The translations under genes and the position numbers were made by a program. DNA of 64,000 bases from Micromussa lordhowensis (lineage: Eukaryota; Cnidaria; Anthozoa; Scleractinia; Lobophylliidae), in contig OZ026605.1 in assembly GCA_964020085.1 (NCBI GenBank), positions 9,301,060 to 9,365,059 on the forward strand. The letters are read 5' to 3'. Below the pieces are notes generated by a model that was given only the letters and a program-made list of their open reading frames with translations, did no database searches and was not told the origin of the DNA. Positions 23,001 through 30,201 of the stretch are shown here, piece by piece. Position 1 is the stretch's first letter. Every line of letters starts with the position of its first letter.

Positions 23001-25357
23001 ACATGTTGAAAATTAAAGATAATTGAAGGCAGCTGCATCTGTCCACGCATATAGAGGAAATAGTACTTAGGAAATTTTGGTGAACTACTGTCACTGGCCT
23101 TGACTCAAGCAAACCAGTTGGACTTTTATGTGACTCAAGTGACTACTGTTCTGTACTTTCACTCTCCAGCACCATGCCTAGTAGTCAACCGGTCACGAGG
23201 TCCAGTTCTAAGCCCTCTGAGCTTCTTGCTACTCTCAATGCCATATTAATGCGAATTTGTTGAAGAGGGGATTTTAATCAATTAACATTTTCCCAAAATG
23301 TTCTAAAGCTTTATAACATGAAAACCCATCCAATGATTATTGTGTAGACTCAGTGGTGCAATTACATTAAACACAAAAAGTAGGTAGCAGTGATGGCACA
23401 ATGGTGAGAGTGCTCGCTCTCCACCACTGTAGCCAGGGTTTGATTCTAGCCCAGTGCCATATGTGGGTTGAGTTTGTTGTTGGTTCTCGCATTGCTCCAA
23501 GGGTTTTTCTCTGGGTTCAATTCTAGCCCAGTGCCATATGTAGGTTGAGTTTGTTGTTGGTTCTTGCCTTACTCCGAGGGTTTTTCTCTGGGTTCTCTGG
23601 TTTTCCTCCCTCCAAAAAAAACCTACATCTCCAAATTTCAGTTTGAGCAGGATTAAAAGGACCTGCATGAAAACCAGCTAAGGTTAAGTATTGTAATTTA
23701 TCAAATTACAGAGATTATTGTCCAATAATATTATTGTATAGACTCAGTGGTGCAATTACATTAAACACGGAAAGTACGGAGCAGTGATAGCATAATGGTG
23801 AGAGTGCTCACCCTCCACCACTGTAGCCGGGGTTTGATTCTAGCCCAGTGTCATATGTGGGTTGAGTTTGTTGTTGGTTCTCGCATTGCTCCAAGGGTTT
23901 TTCCCTGGGTTCAATTCTAGCCCAGTACCATATGAAGGTTGAGTTTGTTGTTGGTTCTTGCCTTGCTCCAAGGGTTTTTCTCTGGGTTCTCTGGTTTTCC
24001 TCCCTCCAAAAAAACCCTACATCTCCAAATTTCAGTTTGAGCAGGATTAAAAGGACCTGCATGAAAACCAGCTAAGGCTGATGTAGCTTCCTCTTTAAGT
24101 ATTGTAATTTATCAAATTACAGAGAAGTTCATGTTAAAGAATTCATTGTCAAGCAGCTGCAACTGTTTCTAGGTACACATGTACTTATATATGTTTCCCT
24201 TCATCATAAACTGGCAAACCAACGTCTGGTCAATTGATTGATATATTATTACTTTGATATTTATGTTTTTGAAAGAAAATTATCTACTTACTAGATATCA
24301 TTTTGTAGTGTTAGCAAGAAACAAAAGCATCATGTTATGATTTTAAACAAACCCAAAGAATAATGTTTGGTGTTTCAATGTCTTACTGGAAATAAAATGA
24401 TTGAATCAGCTAAGTATATTTCATTTGGCTTTCCTTTGAGTCATAGAGTCTGATTCTTAAGATCTGCCCGACTAGAACTTTCAAATTATTGCAATTTCTG
24501 ATTTTTAGTGACTGATATTCCATACTAATTTCATTTTGATATAAATTTATTAATAAGCATCATTCTCCAAAGAGTTAATTTTATGTTAAACTTTAAATAT
24601 TTTCACTGACATAAGCTCAGATCTACAGTGATTTAATATAAACTTCATTGGAAGAATTAAGTTGGTTTACATCATGTTAACTTTAAATCGGAGCATTTCA
24701 AAGAGCAAACAATATTTCTTTCTTGGCTTCTTTTTGTCAAAGTTGCAATGACTGAGAAGCAGGCTTCAGTTGCTTGACAACTTACAATAATATATAATTA
24801 ATTCTAAAACAAACGCCTTGTATTGTGCACAAAGACTTCTTGCATAGTTAAAGAAAAGACCTTCAGCTACCACAGCCCGTGGCTGAGACGCAATGCAACA
24901 TATTTTTTGGTAGAGATCTTTAAAAGGAAGTGCATTGAGAAGCAGGAAGCAGACAGAATTGTACTTTAATTTCTAAATACACAACCATCTCGTGGCATGT
25001 GGCCGATACGCACCCAAGCGTTATGCCAACGAACCAGCAGGTTGGTAATATTAGTAACGATAGAGGCAATTTAGCGGAAGATAGGACGAAGGATAACAGG
25101 TCTTTCTAAGGAGTGTGAGAACTAGACTTTCTTCTGATTTGCTTGCAACTTCCTCAAGGGGTGTGTGCGAATATATAGGTACCAAGCTTCCCGCTCGCTC
25201 AACCGAAAAAGCGCAAATAGCAAACATGTTTAGGATAAATACCTTTGTTTGCAACCTCCCAGGAGACTTCAAAGGTAAAATAGTTCGGCTCCTGGTCGCC
25301 GACTTCTTCCCGAGGTTGCTCCATGATGTCTGAAGACTGACTCGCTCTCCTCATCAT
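1845..25357 (-). CDS. GYS: Glycogen synthase, 17 exons, 3' end cut by window edge
   Basis: Transfers glucose from UDP-glucose to the non-reducing ends of glycogen in the cytosol (GT3 family). Exons in transcript order: 25357-25243, 22494-22313, 17366-17328, 15622-15470, 14570-14385, 13419-13405, 13183-13054, 12383-12344, 11343-11266, 11090-11040, 10220-10151, 8048-7942, 7786-7727, 7136-7058, 3185-3072, 2897-2771, 2002-1845. All junctions are GT/AG and phase is continuous. Visible landmarks are VANKVGGIYTV (N-terminal UDP-glucose loop), [29 protein letters not shown] and the catalytic [10 protein letters not shown], which carries the E-x7-E pair. The first exon has RRASQSSD, matching the N-terminal regulatory phosphosite region of animal GYS with an RRxS kinase motif. 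The start is the first in-frame ATG (25357, with a second ATG at 25354); upstream codons to a stop contain no ATG. The C-terminal regulatory part (the arginine cluster binding glucose-6-phosphate, and the tail) lies outside the window. Identification is secure. Confidence 0.96.
3690..4888 (-). mobile_element. 5'-truncated Tx1/L1-type LINE inside the fold-back
   Basis: On the minus strand the segment has a 340-codon reading frame (4887-3865), a 3' UTR and a terminal A-rich tail (the T-run at 3695-3720 on the plus strand). The motif CGCGCGCACTATTGTA occurs on both sides (3672-3687 and 4869-4884), consistent with a target-site duplication at the tip of the fold-back. The RT and endonuclease domains are missing, so this copy is dead. 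Confidence 0.75.
3865..4887 (-). pseudogene. C-terminal remnant of LINE ORF2 protein (Tx1/L1-like)
   Basis: About 340 codons corresponding to the region after the reverse transcriptase. It contains a CxxC...H...C zinc-knuckle-like motif ([21 protein letters not shown]), matching [19 protein letters not shown] near the end of the intact ORF2 at 17992-21759. The first codons derive from the duplicated target sequence, so the reading frame's start is fortuitous. Confidence 0.8.
5590..5998. mobile_element. MITE with TTAA target duplication
   Basis: The ends GGCGGGGGTAAAC (5590) and GTTTCCCCCCGCC (5998) are inverted repeats, bordered on each side by TTAA (5586-5589 and 5999-6002). TTAA duplication is typical of piggyBac-type insertion. 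About 409 bp and no coding capacity. It sits in GYS intron 14. Confidence 0.65.
6003..7057. other. GYS intron 14, low-information stretch
   Basis: No exon or intact element is visible. The stretch contains repeated motifs of the form TCCGACTCCGATTCCGTCGCT and their complements (for example 6000-6050, 6520-6545, 6590-6680), suggesting a degraded repeat family. Open frames here have no recognisable domain. Confidence 0.5.
8625..9091. mobile_element. MITE-like inverted repeat
   Basis: The terminal segment TACACCCGCTTTCAGTGTTA...GCATAGGCGA (8626-8662) reappears inverted at about 9058-9090. The interior is non-coding. I could not identify a clear target duplication. It lies in GYS intron 11. The region to its left (8160-8530) contains further AT-rich repeat copies around the phrase TTCTTATA, also non-coding. 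Confidence 0.6.
9204..9290. repeat. Near-perfect 42-bp palindrome
   Basis: Arms 9204-9245 and 9249-9290 are complementary with one mismatch and a 3-nt loop. The motif GTCGTCACGCAACGC recurs as single fragments at about 2955 and 2990, so this is probably a fold-back MITE. It directly abuts the tRNA-like palindromic element to its right, sharing the T at 9290 with that element's target duplication. Confidence 0.75.
9303..10007. mobile_element. tRNA-like SINE dimer forming a ~215-bp-arm palindrome
   Basis: The 13-mer TAGGTTGTCATTA flanks the unit at 9290-9302 and 10008-10020, so it inserted as one piece. Inside, an inverted copy (about 9299-9513) pairs with a direct copy (about 9532-9746), with about 215-bp nearly identical arms. 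A second direct copy with a complete tRNA-like head follows (9807-10007). Each copy carries the tRNA 3' half followed by the same tail (AAAAGATTTTTTCTTTACC...GTGTCATCATTT). An inverted head-to-head SINE multimer is unusual; template switching during reverse transcription would produce it. Confidence 0.75.
9807..9879 (+). tRNA. 73-nt tRNA-like sequence, probably SINE head or pseudo-tRNA
   Basis: The acceptor stem GACCTCG/CGAGGTC pairs over all 7 bp. The D-arm GCTC/GAGT and T-arm GTGGG-TTCGATT-CCCAC are intact, and total length is 73 nt without CCA. Boxes A (TAGCTCAGTCGG) and B (GGTTCGATTCC) are present. The anticodon arm is poor: only three consecutive pairs (CGG/CCG) and an enlarged loop without a U33-anticodon arrangement. 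It is followed by a conserved tail shared with the other copies. I read it as the head of a tRNA-derived SINE rather than a working tRNA gene. Confidence 0.5.
11893..12060. repeat. Inverted-repeat MITE in GYS intron 8
   Basis: Arms starting GAAGAAGCCTAAGCC (11893) and ending GGCATAGGCTTCTTT-like sequence (12060 side) pair over about 75 bp, with the centre near 11975. Short open frames on both strands here are by-products of the palindrome. Non-coding. Confidence 0.65.
12687..12798. repeat. Hairpin repeat with GGGTCT..TCTTCCTGCCC arms
   Basis: The left arm, containing CAAGGGTCTTTCTCTCTTCC, pairs with the right arm, containing GGAAGAGAGAGACCCTAGG. It lies in GYS intron 7. Non-coding. Next to it (about 12860-12955, minus strand) is a fragment of the SINE family seen complete at 61075-61363. 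Confidence 0.6.
13405..13419 (-). CDS. GYS: 15-nt microexon of glycogen synthase
   Basis: This exon encodes only FDVDK. It is flanked on the transcribed strand by an acceptor (TTGAACAG) and a donor (GTGAGT). It joins the exon ending in YNNLDR (14385) to the exon starting [12 protein letters not shown] (13183), matching the continuous NFNVDKEAGERQ-like stretch of animal glycogen synthases. Both flanking introns are phase 0, so skipping would remove five residues without shifting the frame. Gene finders commonly miss an exon this short. Confidence 0.9.
13566..13640. repeat. Short palindrome in GYS intron 5
   Basis: GCGG...CAAACGAGGC.AAAGGGTCAATAC pairs with GTATTGACCCTTTAGCCTCGTTTG...CCGC across a loop of about 6 nt. 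It is a compact hairpin about 130 bp upstream, in transcript terms, of the 15-nt microexon of GYS. Non-coding. Confidence 0.6.
13981..14227. mobile_element. MITE with ~60-bp TIRs
   Basis: TACGCATTGCGTACCTACAT at 13981 matches the reverse complement at 14227 with few differences. Pairing continues through AAGCAATAGAGCAC and TGTTTACATAGC. About 247 bp, non-coding, in GYS intron 5. Confidence 0.7.
15070..15140. repeat. Palindrome around CTCGTCACATGTTCC
   Basis: CAGATGCTCTTAAGGCTCGT...ACATG (15070 onward) pairs with CATGTGACGAGCC.TAAGAGCATCTG (ending 15140). A short intronic hairpin in GYS intron 4. A second perfect hairpin, TCTACTGTGTAGAAGCATAA with its complement, lies nearby at 15847-15888. 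Confidence 0.6.
16419..16607. mobile_element. MITE with ~85-bp inverted arms in GYS intron 3
   Basis: AACAAATTGATGTCAGTTTT at 16419 pairs with its complement ending at 16607. Pairing continues through GTCTGTCCTGTTATTGA and CATCACATTGTCAAAGTAG. The rest of the intron (15889-17327) has many copies of AAGTGCTTGC/TGCTTGCATGC-type short repeats around 15720-15830 and 16680-16800. Confidence 0.7.
17715..22020 (-). mobile_element. Tx1/L1-type LINE with intact ORF2
   Basis: Minus strand. A long A tail and (AAAT)n-like 3' end lies at 17715-17780 (T-rich on plus), followed upstream by a 3' UTR and ORF2 (21759-17992), with about 260 bp before ORF2. The 9-mer TCAACTGAG on both sides (17706-17714 and about 22027-22035) is a plausible target duplication inside the Penelope remnant. 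No ORF1 is recognisable, so the copy is probably 5'-truncated just above ORF2. It sits in GYS intron 2, in the sense orientation. Confidence 0.8.
17992..21759 (-). CDS. LINE ORF2: APE endonuclease and reverse transcriptase, 1255 aa
   Basis: An uninterrupted frame beginning at an ATG. The N-terminal APE-type endonuclease (about 10-245) has SLNVRG (N16), LQETF (E45), GGDFN (D149) and SDHSA (D236/H237). The reverse transcriptase (about 480-750) has [17 protein letters not shown] (D609), RQGCPLSG and YADD (709-712). A CxxC...H...C zinc-knuckle-like motif lies near the C-terminus ([19 protein letters not shown]). The arrangement is that of L1-superfamily Tx1-like LINEs. All catalytic residues I can check are present, so this copy could still encode an active enzyme. 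The AT-rich codon use differs from the host exons around it. Confidence 0.93.
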   Translation of the reverse strand: MDNGISSINFKIVSLNVRGLNNSIKRRKIFKWLHRQNAHCCFLQETFSTEQSINVWRSEWGGNIFYSHGSNHSKGVMILVNPRYQLEVIRSTKDKNGRSIILEIKLDNQNLVLANVYAPNDITQQIKFFQELNQALNSYPDNNLIIGGDFNCALTPKDRKSAKQGSNKHTVINEIGNLCSNFALTDIWRELNPHALTFTWRDKAFKSQSRLDFFLITADLVYLTKESNIMHTPLSDHSAIMLNIQSFDQRKKSGPGFWKFNASLLEDKEYVEKLCANIPAFIEKYKDVTDLGLKWDVIKMEIRSFTVQYSKRRARSEKDEEKQLLVKLNDLQEKLCSSRNDHNLLNEYYTLKAKLDKLLNKKIKGTILRSKARWYENGEKNSKYFLNLEKRNFLRKKISKLTLSNGEETDDQNTILDEEKTFYKNLYSTRNVNPNNPEFDGFFNNNLLTPLNEDQSKKCEGLLTERECFQALKDMDNGKTPGSDGFTCEFYKFFWDNIKQNVIASINYGFEKRQLSICQRRGIITLVPKKDKPTNLLGNLRPISLLNTDYKIATKAIAKRLEAVLPHVINADQTGYIKGRYIGENVRLISDIISYTATKNLPGLAVFLDFEKAFDSIEWNFLFKTLDKLNFGPDFKNWVKTFYCNITSCVTNNGYASDFFNLERGVRQGCPLSGTLFVLGIEILALAIKQNPKIEGIRVGASEIKITQYADDTTVFLKNPESMSHLLDLLEKFERCSGLKINHTKSEAMWLGKWKNREDTPFNLNWPKDSVYALGIHFSNSKKVSDKLNFYEKLNALEKALNNWKRRKLTLLGKINIVKSVGLSKLIYNASVLTVPDNFCDQVNKITFNFIWDNKVAKIKKHTIIGERKNGGLNMIDFTLMNKALKSIWIKRFHLSENSAWTVIPNEATLHVGGITFLSTCNCDSNDLNIKELPLFYERMLQYWFEFKDVQSNKMPCSKKMIIWNNKDIKIDNKTIFYRSWFDKRVKTLQDLLKPNSDFYTYEEFKLRYQLQTDFLTYYGVINAISKEYKMAIRRTGVQQEHLTQPWQNLKVLKTNAIHKSFVKQIFEEPTTKQRLIANGLTPDQISKYFSLAFSITIETKLTIFQYKILHDIVFTKSKLFKAKLANSDLCYSCLKTKQDLKHMLVSCPAVSEFWKIFLEWYETLTAIKLELSTVKILYGIIDNNRFSKLTNHLLLIAKYYIYCCSINEELLYFSAYLTVVISKAEIEKQISTRTNTPESYYNKWKPLIDKKVVT
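22018..22199. ncRNA. Two opposed hammerhead-like motifs in Penelope remnant
   Basis: Plus strand 22139-22181: GATTCACT, CTGACGA, a small stem-loop GAGC-TAAC-GCTT, then GAAACGTC and AGC..ATC. This is the order helix I / CUGANGA / stem II / GAAA / minimal stem III / UC / helix I of a type I hammerhead. Minus strand about 22125-22076 has the same order with CCGATGA in place of CUGANGA. Hammerhead motifs are known in Penelope-like retroelements. Stem III is essentially absent and an extra A follows the first core block, so activity is uncertain. Confidence 0.5.
23330..24125. repeat. Tandem duplication of ~390 bp carrying a tRNA-derived SINE
   Basis: Copy A (23330-23714) and copy B (23722-24125) are nearly identical from TAGACTCAGTGGTGCAATTA to TATTGTAATTTATCAAATTA. 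Each contains a tRNA-like head (GCAGTGATGGCACAATGGTG...GGGTTTGATTC) and an internal direct repeat around GCCCAGTGCCATATGTGGGT. Copy B has a short insertion near its end. The minus-strand open frames over both copies are repeat artefacts. Located in GYS intron 1. Confidence 0.8.
24126..25242. other. GYS intron 1, 5' part, no feature seen
   Basis: AT-rich sequence with no recognisable exon, terminal repeat or domain. A similar statement holds for 22495-23329, except for a short SINE-like stretch GGATGGACTAGCATCCCATCC near 22741. Confidence 0.4.
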
Positions 25358-26012
25358 CCTTCTACCCGCACTAACAACGCCGACATTACTCACACGTAAC
25401 TCAGCTGACCCTTAGCAATGCAGGACACGTCATGGCAAGTCACATGTAACGCTGTCACGCAATGCTACTCATCGGCTACGGTTGACCACAGTCCGAGTAT
25501 TAAAAAAGGTAAAAAGAACTGATAAAATAAAAAATAAGAACGCACGCATATATGGACGCACACTATGCTAATTGCAGAGCTAGTCTGCTAACTCAGATGG
25601 ATTGCGTTTTGTTTGCTTCAGTCGAAATCCACCAATTTTTGCGGGTCACCATGTGCTGTTCACGGCAATCAAAGTATCACAGTGATCACAGTCTGCAAAG
25701 CATGTCAGTCTCGCACGTGCAGAGACAGGTTTAGTCACGTGCACCGTGTGCAACATGACCGAAAGGTTCAGAATTCACGCGTGCAGTTTAAGCCACTGAG
25801 CGCTGAGTTTAAAATGAATGGCAATATTACAATTGAGTTAATTTTCAATACTTAAAGGGAGAAAACGTATTTTTAATGCGATTTATCCGAATATCAAAGT
25901 TTTGCAAAGAACAATGAAGAACAATGAATTGACTTCTGATGCACACTACGGCGGAGCAATTTGAAAACGCACAAACTTCACAAGCTCCAAATTCGACTCT
26001 GTATATGCTTGT
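25358..26012. promoter_or_regulatory. Upstream region of GYS, promoter expected here
   Basis: This is the interval between the GYS start codon and the L2-type LINE. It must contain the GYS 5' UTR and core promoter unless a non-coding exon lies further up. I see CACGTCATGG and GTCACATG (E-box/CRE-like fragments, about 25427-25447) but no TATA box that clearly positions a start. No other coding content. Confidence 0.35.
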
Positions 26013-28330
26013 GTAATAATAATAATAATAATAATTGGAACTTATATAGCGCATTTTTCATGGTAGGCATGATCAAATGCGCTTTACAATTCTGAGTGAA
26101 ATGATTAAAAATATATGAAATTTACAAGCAGTTAAAATTGAAAATAAATAAATTAATAATTAATAATTAATAATTAAAAGTAAACAAATTTCTGACGGAT
26201 TAAAATATATACTATTTACAAACTAAAAGCTTGTTTAAAAAGATATGTCATGAGGTGGCACTTAAAACTTGAGAGTGAGTCAAGGCTAGTTATTTCACGG
26301 GGCAGATTGTTCCAGAGATTCGGGGCTGCATAACAAAATGCTCTTCCTCCAAGTGTTGAAAGGATCTTGCCACTGGGAATCTCAAGAGTAATTCTTTGGC
26401 TGGATCTGAGCGAATATCTGCCAGGTAATTTTCGACGGACCAATTTGCAGATGTAATCAGGTACCATGCCGTGAATAGCTTTAAAAGTAAAGAGCAGAAT
26501 TTTGAATTCAATACGGTACTTAACTGGAAGCCAATGAAGCTGATGTAAGACCGGTGTGATATGGGTGAACTTCGGTTGCTTGAAAATTAGTCTCGCAGCT
26601 GCATTCTGAACTCTTTGTATCTTATCAATTTGTGCCTGTGGCAGTCCATAGAGTAAGCTGTTGCAGTAATCTAATCGGCTCGACACAAACGCATGAATTA
26701 AGGTTTCTGTGGAGTTACGCGCTAAATGTTTTCTTATTCGCTTAATATTATGAAGATAATAAAATGACGTATTACAAATTTTGTTTATGTGTGAGTTCAT
26801 CGACAGCTTGTCATCAACAAAAACACCAAGATTCCTCACAACTGACGATCTCATTACATCAGAGTTGCCCACGGTAATCGATGAAATATTAACTTTAGAT
26901 AACTGTTGTCGGGTTCCTATGATAAGAAATTCTGTCTTTTCATCATTGAGGAGGAGTTTGTCGTGTTCCATCCATAAGCGTATGTCTTTTATACAATTTT
27001 GCATAGCAATTATAGCGTCTTGTTGGCTAGATAACTCATCAGGCTCGAAGGAGAGATATAATTGTGAATCATCCGCATAGCAGTGAGAATCTGGAAGATG
27101 ACGTTCAATGATTTTAAATCTGAGTCTTGAAGAGTACATGATGTATAATAGAGGACCAAGACACGATCCTTGTGGAACACCCCAATCAAGAGAGAGACTG
27201 TCCGAGAGGGCGCCAGAAATAGAAACACGTTGTCTTCTGGCCGTCAAGTACGAGGTGAACCAATCTAATGGTGCTCCAGAAATTCCAAATGAAGTTTGAA
27301 GTCTACGCAGAAGTAAAGAGTGGTCAACTGTATCAAAAGCTGCGCTCAAGTCTAATAAAACAAGAAGAACAGCATGCTGAGAATTTATTTTCATCAGAAT
27401 ATCGTTAGTAACTTTCAAAAGTGCCGTTTCTGTACTGTGGTTCTTTCTGTAGGCAGATTGTAGCAGTGGGTAAAGATCGTGTTTCTTCATATGATTGTCA
27501 ATCTGAATAAAAACAGCTCTTTCAGTTACCTTTGAAATGAAGGAAAGATTACTTACTGGCCGGTAATTCTTGAAAACAGTGTCCAGACCAGTCTTCTTAA
27601 GAATTGGTAGAACTAAGGCTTCTCTCCATGAGGAGGGAAAATGACCGCTATCCAGTGAAATGTTTATCATTTTAGTTATCACTGGTAGAAGGACATCAAT
27701 GCATTTAACTACCAGAGGTGTGGGTATCGGATCAAGAGCAGACGACTTTTTAGCCAGATTCATGACAATGCTGCGAGCTTCTTCTTCCGTGATCGCTTGG
27801 AAACTGCTGAATGACGGAACTTGTAGTTCCATAACGCGTGCACAATCTTGACAATCTTCATTTGTACACACTTTAAATTTGGATCTTATGTTACTGATCT
27901 TTTCAACGAAGAATTTAGCCATCTCATTTGCAAGCATCGCTTTACTTGAATGAGGAGGAAGTGGAACATCAGAGTTTTGATTTAATAATTGTTTTGAGAT
28001 CCTGAAAAGCTTTCCTTGATCCGAACTGTTTTCTTGTATAAGGTTATGATAGAAATCAAAGCGCGCCTTTTTAATCAAATTAGTAGCAAAGTTTCTCGCA
28101 GATTTGTATGCAGTTAAATCGTGTGTGGAGTTTGATAAACGCCATTTCTTTTCCGCTTTTCTTCGCAACCTTTTTGCGGTTAAAATCTGATCGTTGTACC
28201 ACGGTATACGTCGCCTTTGGGGAATACTTTTCCTCTGAAGCGGAGCATGTTTGTCAAGAATAGATGTTAAAGTTCTATTGTAACAGTCTACAAGCTCATT
28301 CAGCTCCCTAGGGGTGTATATAGAAAATTG
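26013..28330 (-). mobile_element. L2/CR1-type LINE, 5'-truncated
   Basis: The minus-strand element ends in GCGCTATATAAGTTCC followed by (ATT)n (26015-26036 on plus), the short-repeat 3' tail of the L2/CR1 group, and carries an RT ORF. The 5' end lies near 28330 inside the linker between endonuclease and RT, so the endonuclease is gone. It occupies the GYS-SAMM50 interval. Confidence 0.85.
26216..28330 (-). CDS. Reverse transcriptase of L2/CR1-type LINE, endonuclease missing
   Basis: An open frame of about 700 codons, with no ATG at its start because the element is truncated. The reading begins in the pre-RT linker (PRELNELVDCYN...LDKHAPLQ). RT motifs are FKNYRPVSNLSFISKVTE, LLDLSAAFDTVDH, GVPQGSCLGPLLY and CYADDSQLYL. 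The thumb and C-terminal region ends in LWNNLPREITSLDSLSSFK, typical of this LINE group. No internal stop codon, suggesting a recent insertion, but without endonuclease it cannot retrotranspose by itself. Confidence 0.9.
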   Translation of the reverse strand, partial: QFSIYTPRELNELVDCYNRTLTSILDKHAPLQRKSIPQRRRIPWYNDQILTAKRLRRKAEKKWRLSNSTHDLTAYKSARNFATNLIKKARFDFYHNLIQENSSDQGKLFRISKQLLNQNSDVPLPPHSSKAMLANEMAKFFVEKISNIRSKFKVCTNEDCQDCARVMELQVPSFSSFQAITEEEARSIVMNLAKKSSALDPIPTPLVVKCIDVLLPVITKMINISLDSGHFPSSWREALVLPILKKTGLDTVFKNYRPVSNLSFISKVTERAVFIQIDNHMKKHDLYPLLQSAYRKNHSTETALLKVTNDILMKINSQHAVLLVLLDLSAAFDTVDHSLLLRRLQTSFGISGAPLDWFTSYLTARRQRVSISGALSDSLSLDWGVPQGSCLGPLLYIMYSSRLRFKIIERHLPDSHCYADDSQLYLSFEPDELSSQQDAIIAMQNCIKDIRLWMEHDKLLLNDEKTEFLIIGTRQQLSKVNISSITVGNSDVMRSSVVRNLGVFVDDKLSMNSHINKICNTSFYYLHNIKRIRKHLARNSTETLIHAFVSSRLDYCNSLLYGLPQAQIDKIQRVQNAAARLIFKQPKFTHITPVLHQLHWLPVKYRIEFKILLFTFKAIHGMVPDYICKLVRRKLPGRYSLRSSQRITLEIPSGKILSTLGGRAFCYAAPNLWNNLPREITSLDSLSSFKCHLMTYLFKQAFSL

Positions 28331-28375
28331 TATGGGAAAGTCATCGATCGTAAAAAAAATTGTGTAAATAGCTAT

Positions 28376-30201
28376 CTAATTTGAAATAAAGTTTGTGTCG
28401 CGTACTTGTCTCTTCTGCCGATTTCGAAGCCATTCTGATGCCGTTTAGTGACGTTATTCGAAATCGTTGTCTTCCTTCTAAAAGAAGGAGTTGTCCTTAA
28501 ATTTCGGACGGTTCAATTTTAACATCTTCTCTCAATGTCCAGTTGACTCAATTCAAGTAAAACTATTTGCGTGCCACTGCATATGTAATTATGAAATATG
28601 TTAATCTTGAACGAATTTATGACAGTTAATCTTTTTTGCATTTGAACTTGAAAATGGTGTCACGATGTAACCAATCCGTTGTTCTTTCTTATCGCTAATT
28701 TTCACTTGTCTATGCTTTTCAAAACCTTTGATTATAAAGGTTCAATTTTCGGACACTTTCTTGGTCCGAAATGTTTTGCAAGTACTGAATGTATCCATCG
28801 TGGGAAGGAGAAACATACATTCCTACATAGAAAAAAAAGACTGTGATCTCATAGTATAGGGATTACTGTGACAAATTTATTTAGAATACATGTGACCAAG
28901 AATTGACCAATCAAAAGGAACTGGAGTGAGGTTGCCTGTGTCATGTTATGCATCGCTTTAGCTCGTTGTTAGAGAATGGAAGAATTTACAATGCTTTTAG
29001 TGCAACACGCAAAAAATATTCTTAACAAAATCTCAGCCTTGGGTGTATTTTTTTCACCAGTTTTGGTCTCACTATTCTTGGAAATGATTCTTAATAAAGA
29101 TAATTTTGAAACACAAACTAAATAAACTGCACAACCGTCAACTGACGAAGATCCTGCTTGAATGAACGTTGGATCTCACAGGAGATCTAATCAGCCAAAC
29201 TTGAAAAGTAAAACGATGAGAAGTCAAAAAAGCAAGGCTGACACGATTCCGAGAAGTTATTTAAACAATCTCACAAGGATTCATGTGACCAAGGACACAA
29301 ATGAGAAAATAGAGAACTGTAAAGCTGTGGCACTATGGGTATTTGTCCGAAAAGAATGTCCCCCTTCTCTCCCCTCCCCCGAAAAAAAGGATTCCCCATC
29401 AAAACTTCATCCCAATGAACAGGATCTCGAAAAATATAGGGATCACTTATTGGGAAGACATGGAAGGACTCTAAAAGCACTGAATACGACGTTAGCAGCA
29501 GGAAAGGGCTACAAGAGACAAGAATAACAGCCATTCGATTCATCAAAATGACATCAACCGATTTTCATTATAAATTAAACCATTTATCCACTTTTCTACA
29601 TTGCTCCAATATTGTCCCAATGTACGCTCCGAGGCGTAAGGATTTTCCAGCTTCGTTACAAACGTAACACACTGATTAACAAACAAGTAGAAGAGAACTC
29701 CCTCCTTCAGTTCCTCTCTGTTTGTCTATCGCGGCCTGAGCTCGGCTTCACGAGGTTAGCAAAGAAAGCCTTTCCATTACAGGTATCCCAGAAGTCGGAC
29801 AATTTCCATTCATTAAAACGCCATGTGACTATATGCAACACTAGGCTCTCTTTTGGAGTTAAAATCCAGTCTGTATTCTCATGTAAAGCGACAAGAGACC
29901 ATCCTATAAAGCTTTGACATTACCATTTGAGATATTACTGTAACAGTATGCTTGGTTTCCCAATGCTTGGCAAAAACCAGAAACAATTAACTGAGAACTA
30001 GTCCGTTAAACTACTGCGTTGATTTCCCTAAATGAAGGCAAAGCTCTATATTTTCCCTTGGCCGCGGACATGACGATGGAGCTAAAGGTTGAGTTTAGAT
30101 AGCATGTCTCTGTGATCTGTGACAAAAGAGGAAATGTCGGGAATTGGAGACTTGGTGACTGTTCGAGACAGGAATTCTACTTTGACCAAGAAACTGCGTC
30201 A
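28376..30201. other. Interval downstream of SAMM50, no gene recognised
   Basis: Contains the SAMM50 3' UTR (left of 30202) and unremarkable AT-rich DNA. A 121-codon plus-strand frame at 29162-29527 and a 101-codon one at 29612-29917 have no domain I recognise, no splice context and no repeat structure. I would not call either a gene. Confidence 0.4.

Noticed and set aside
25199..25393. Longer GYS first exon starting with a GTG at 25393
   Set aside because: The upstream codons contain no ATG; animal nuclear genes start at ATG, and MMRRASQSS fits the family N-terminus, so the start was set at 25357.
26781..27851. Plus-strand open frames opposite the L2/CR1-type reverse transcriptase
   Set aside because: Antisense shadows of the real RT frame on the minus strand.
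29162..29527. 121-codon plus-strand open frame
   Set aside because: No recognisable domain, no splice context, no paralogue in the window; length is within chance expectation for AT-rich DNA.
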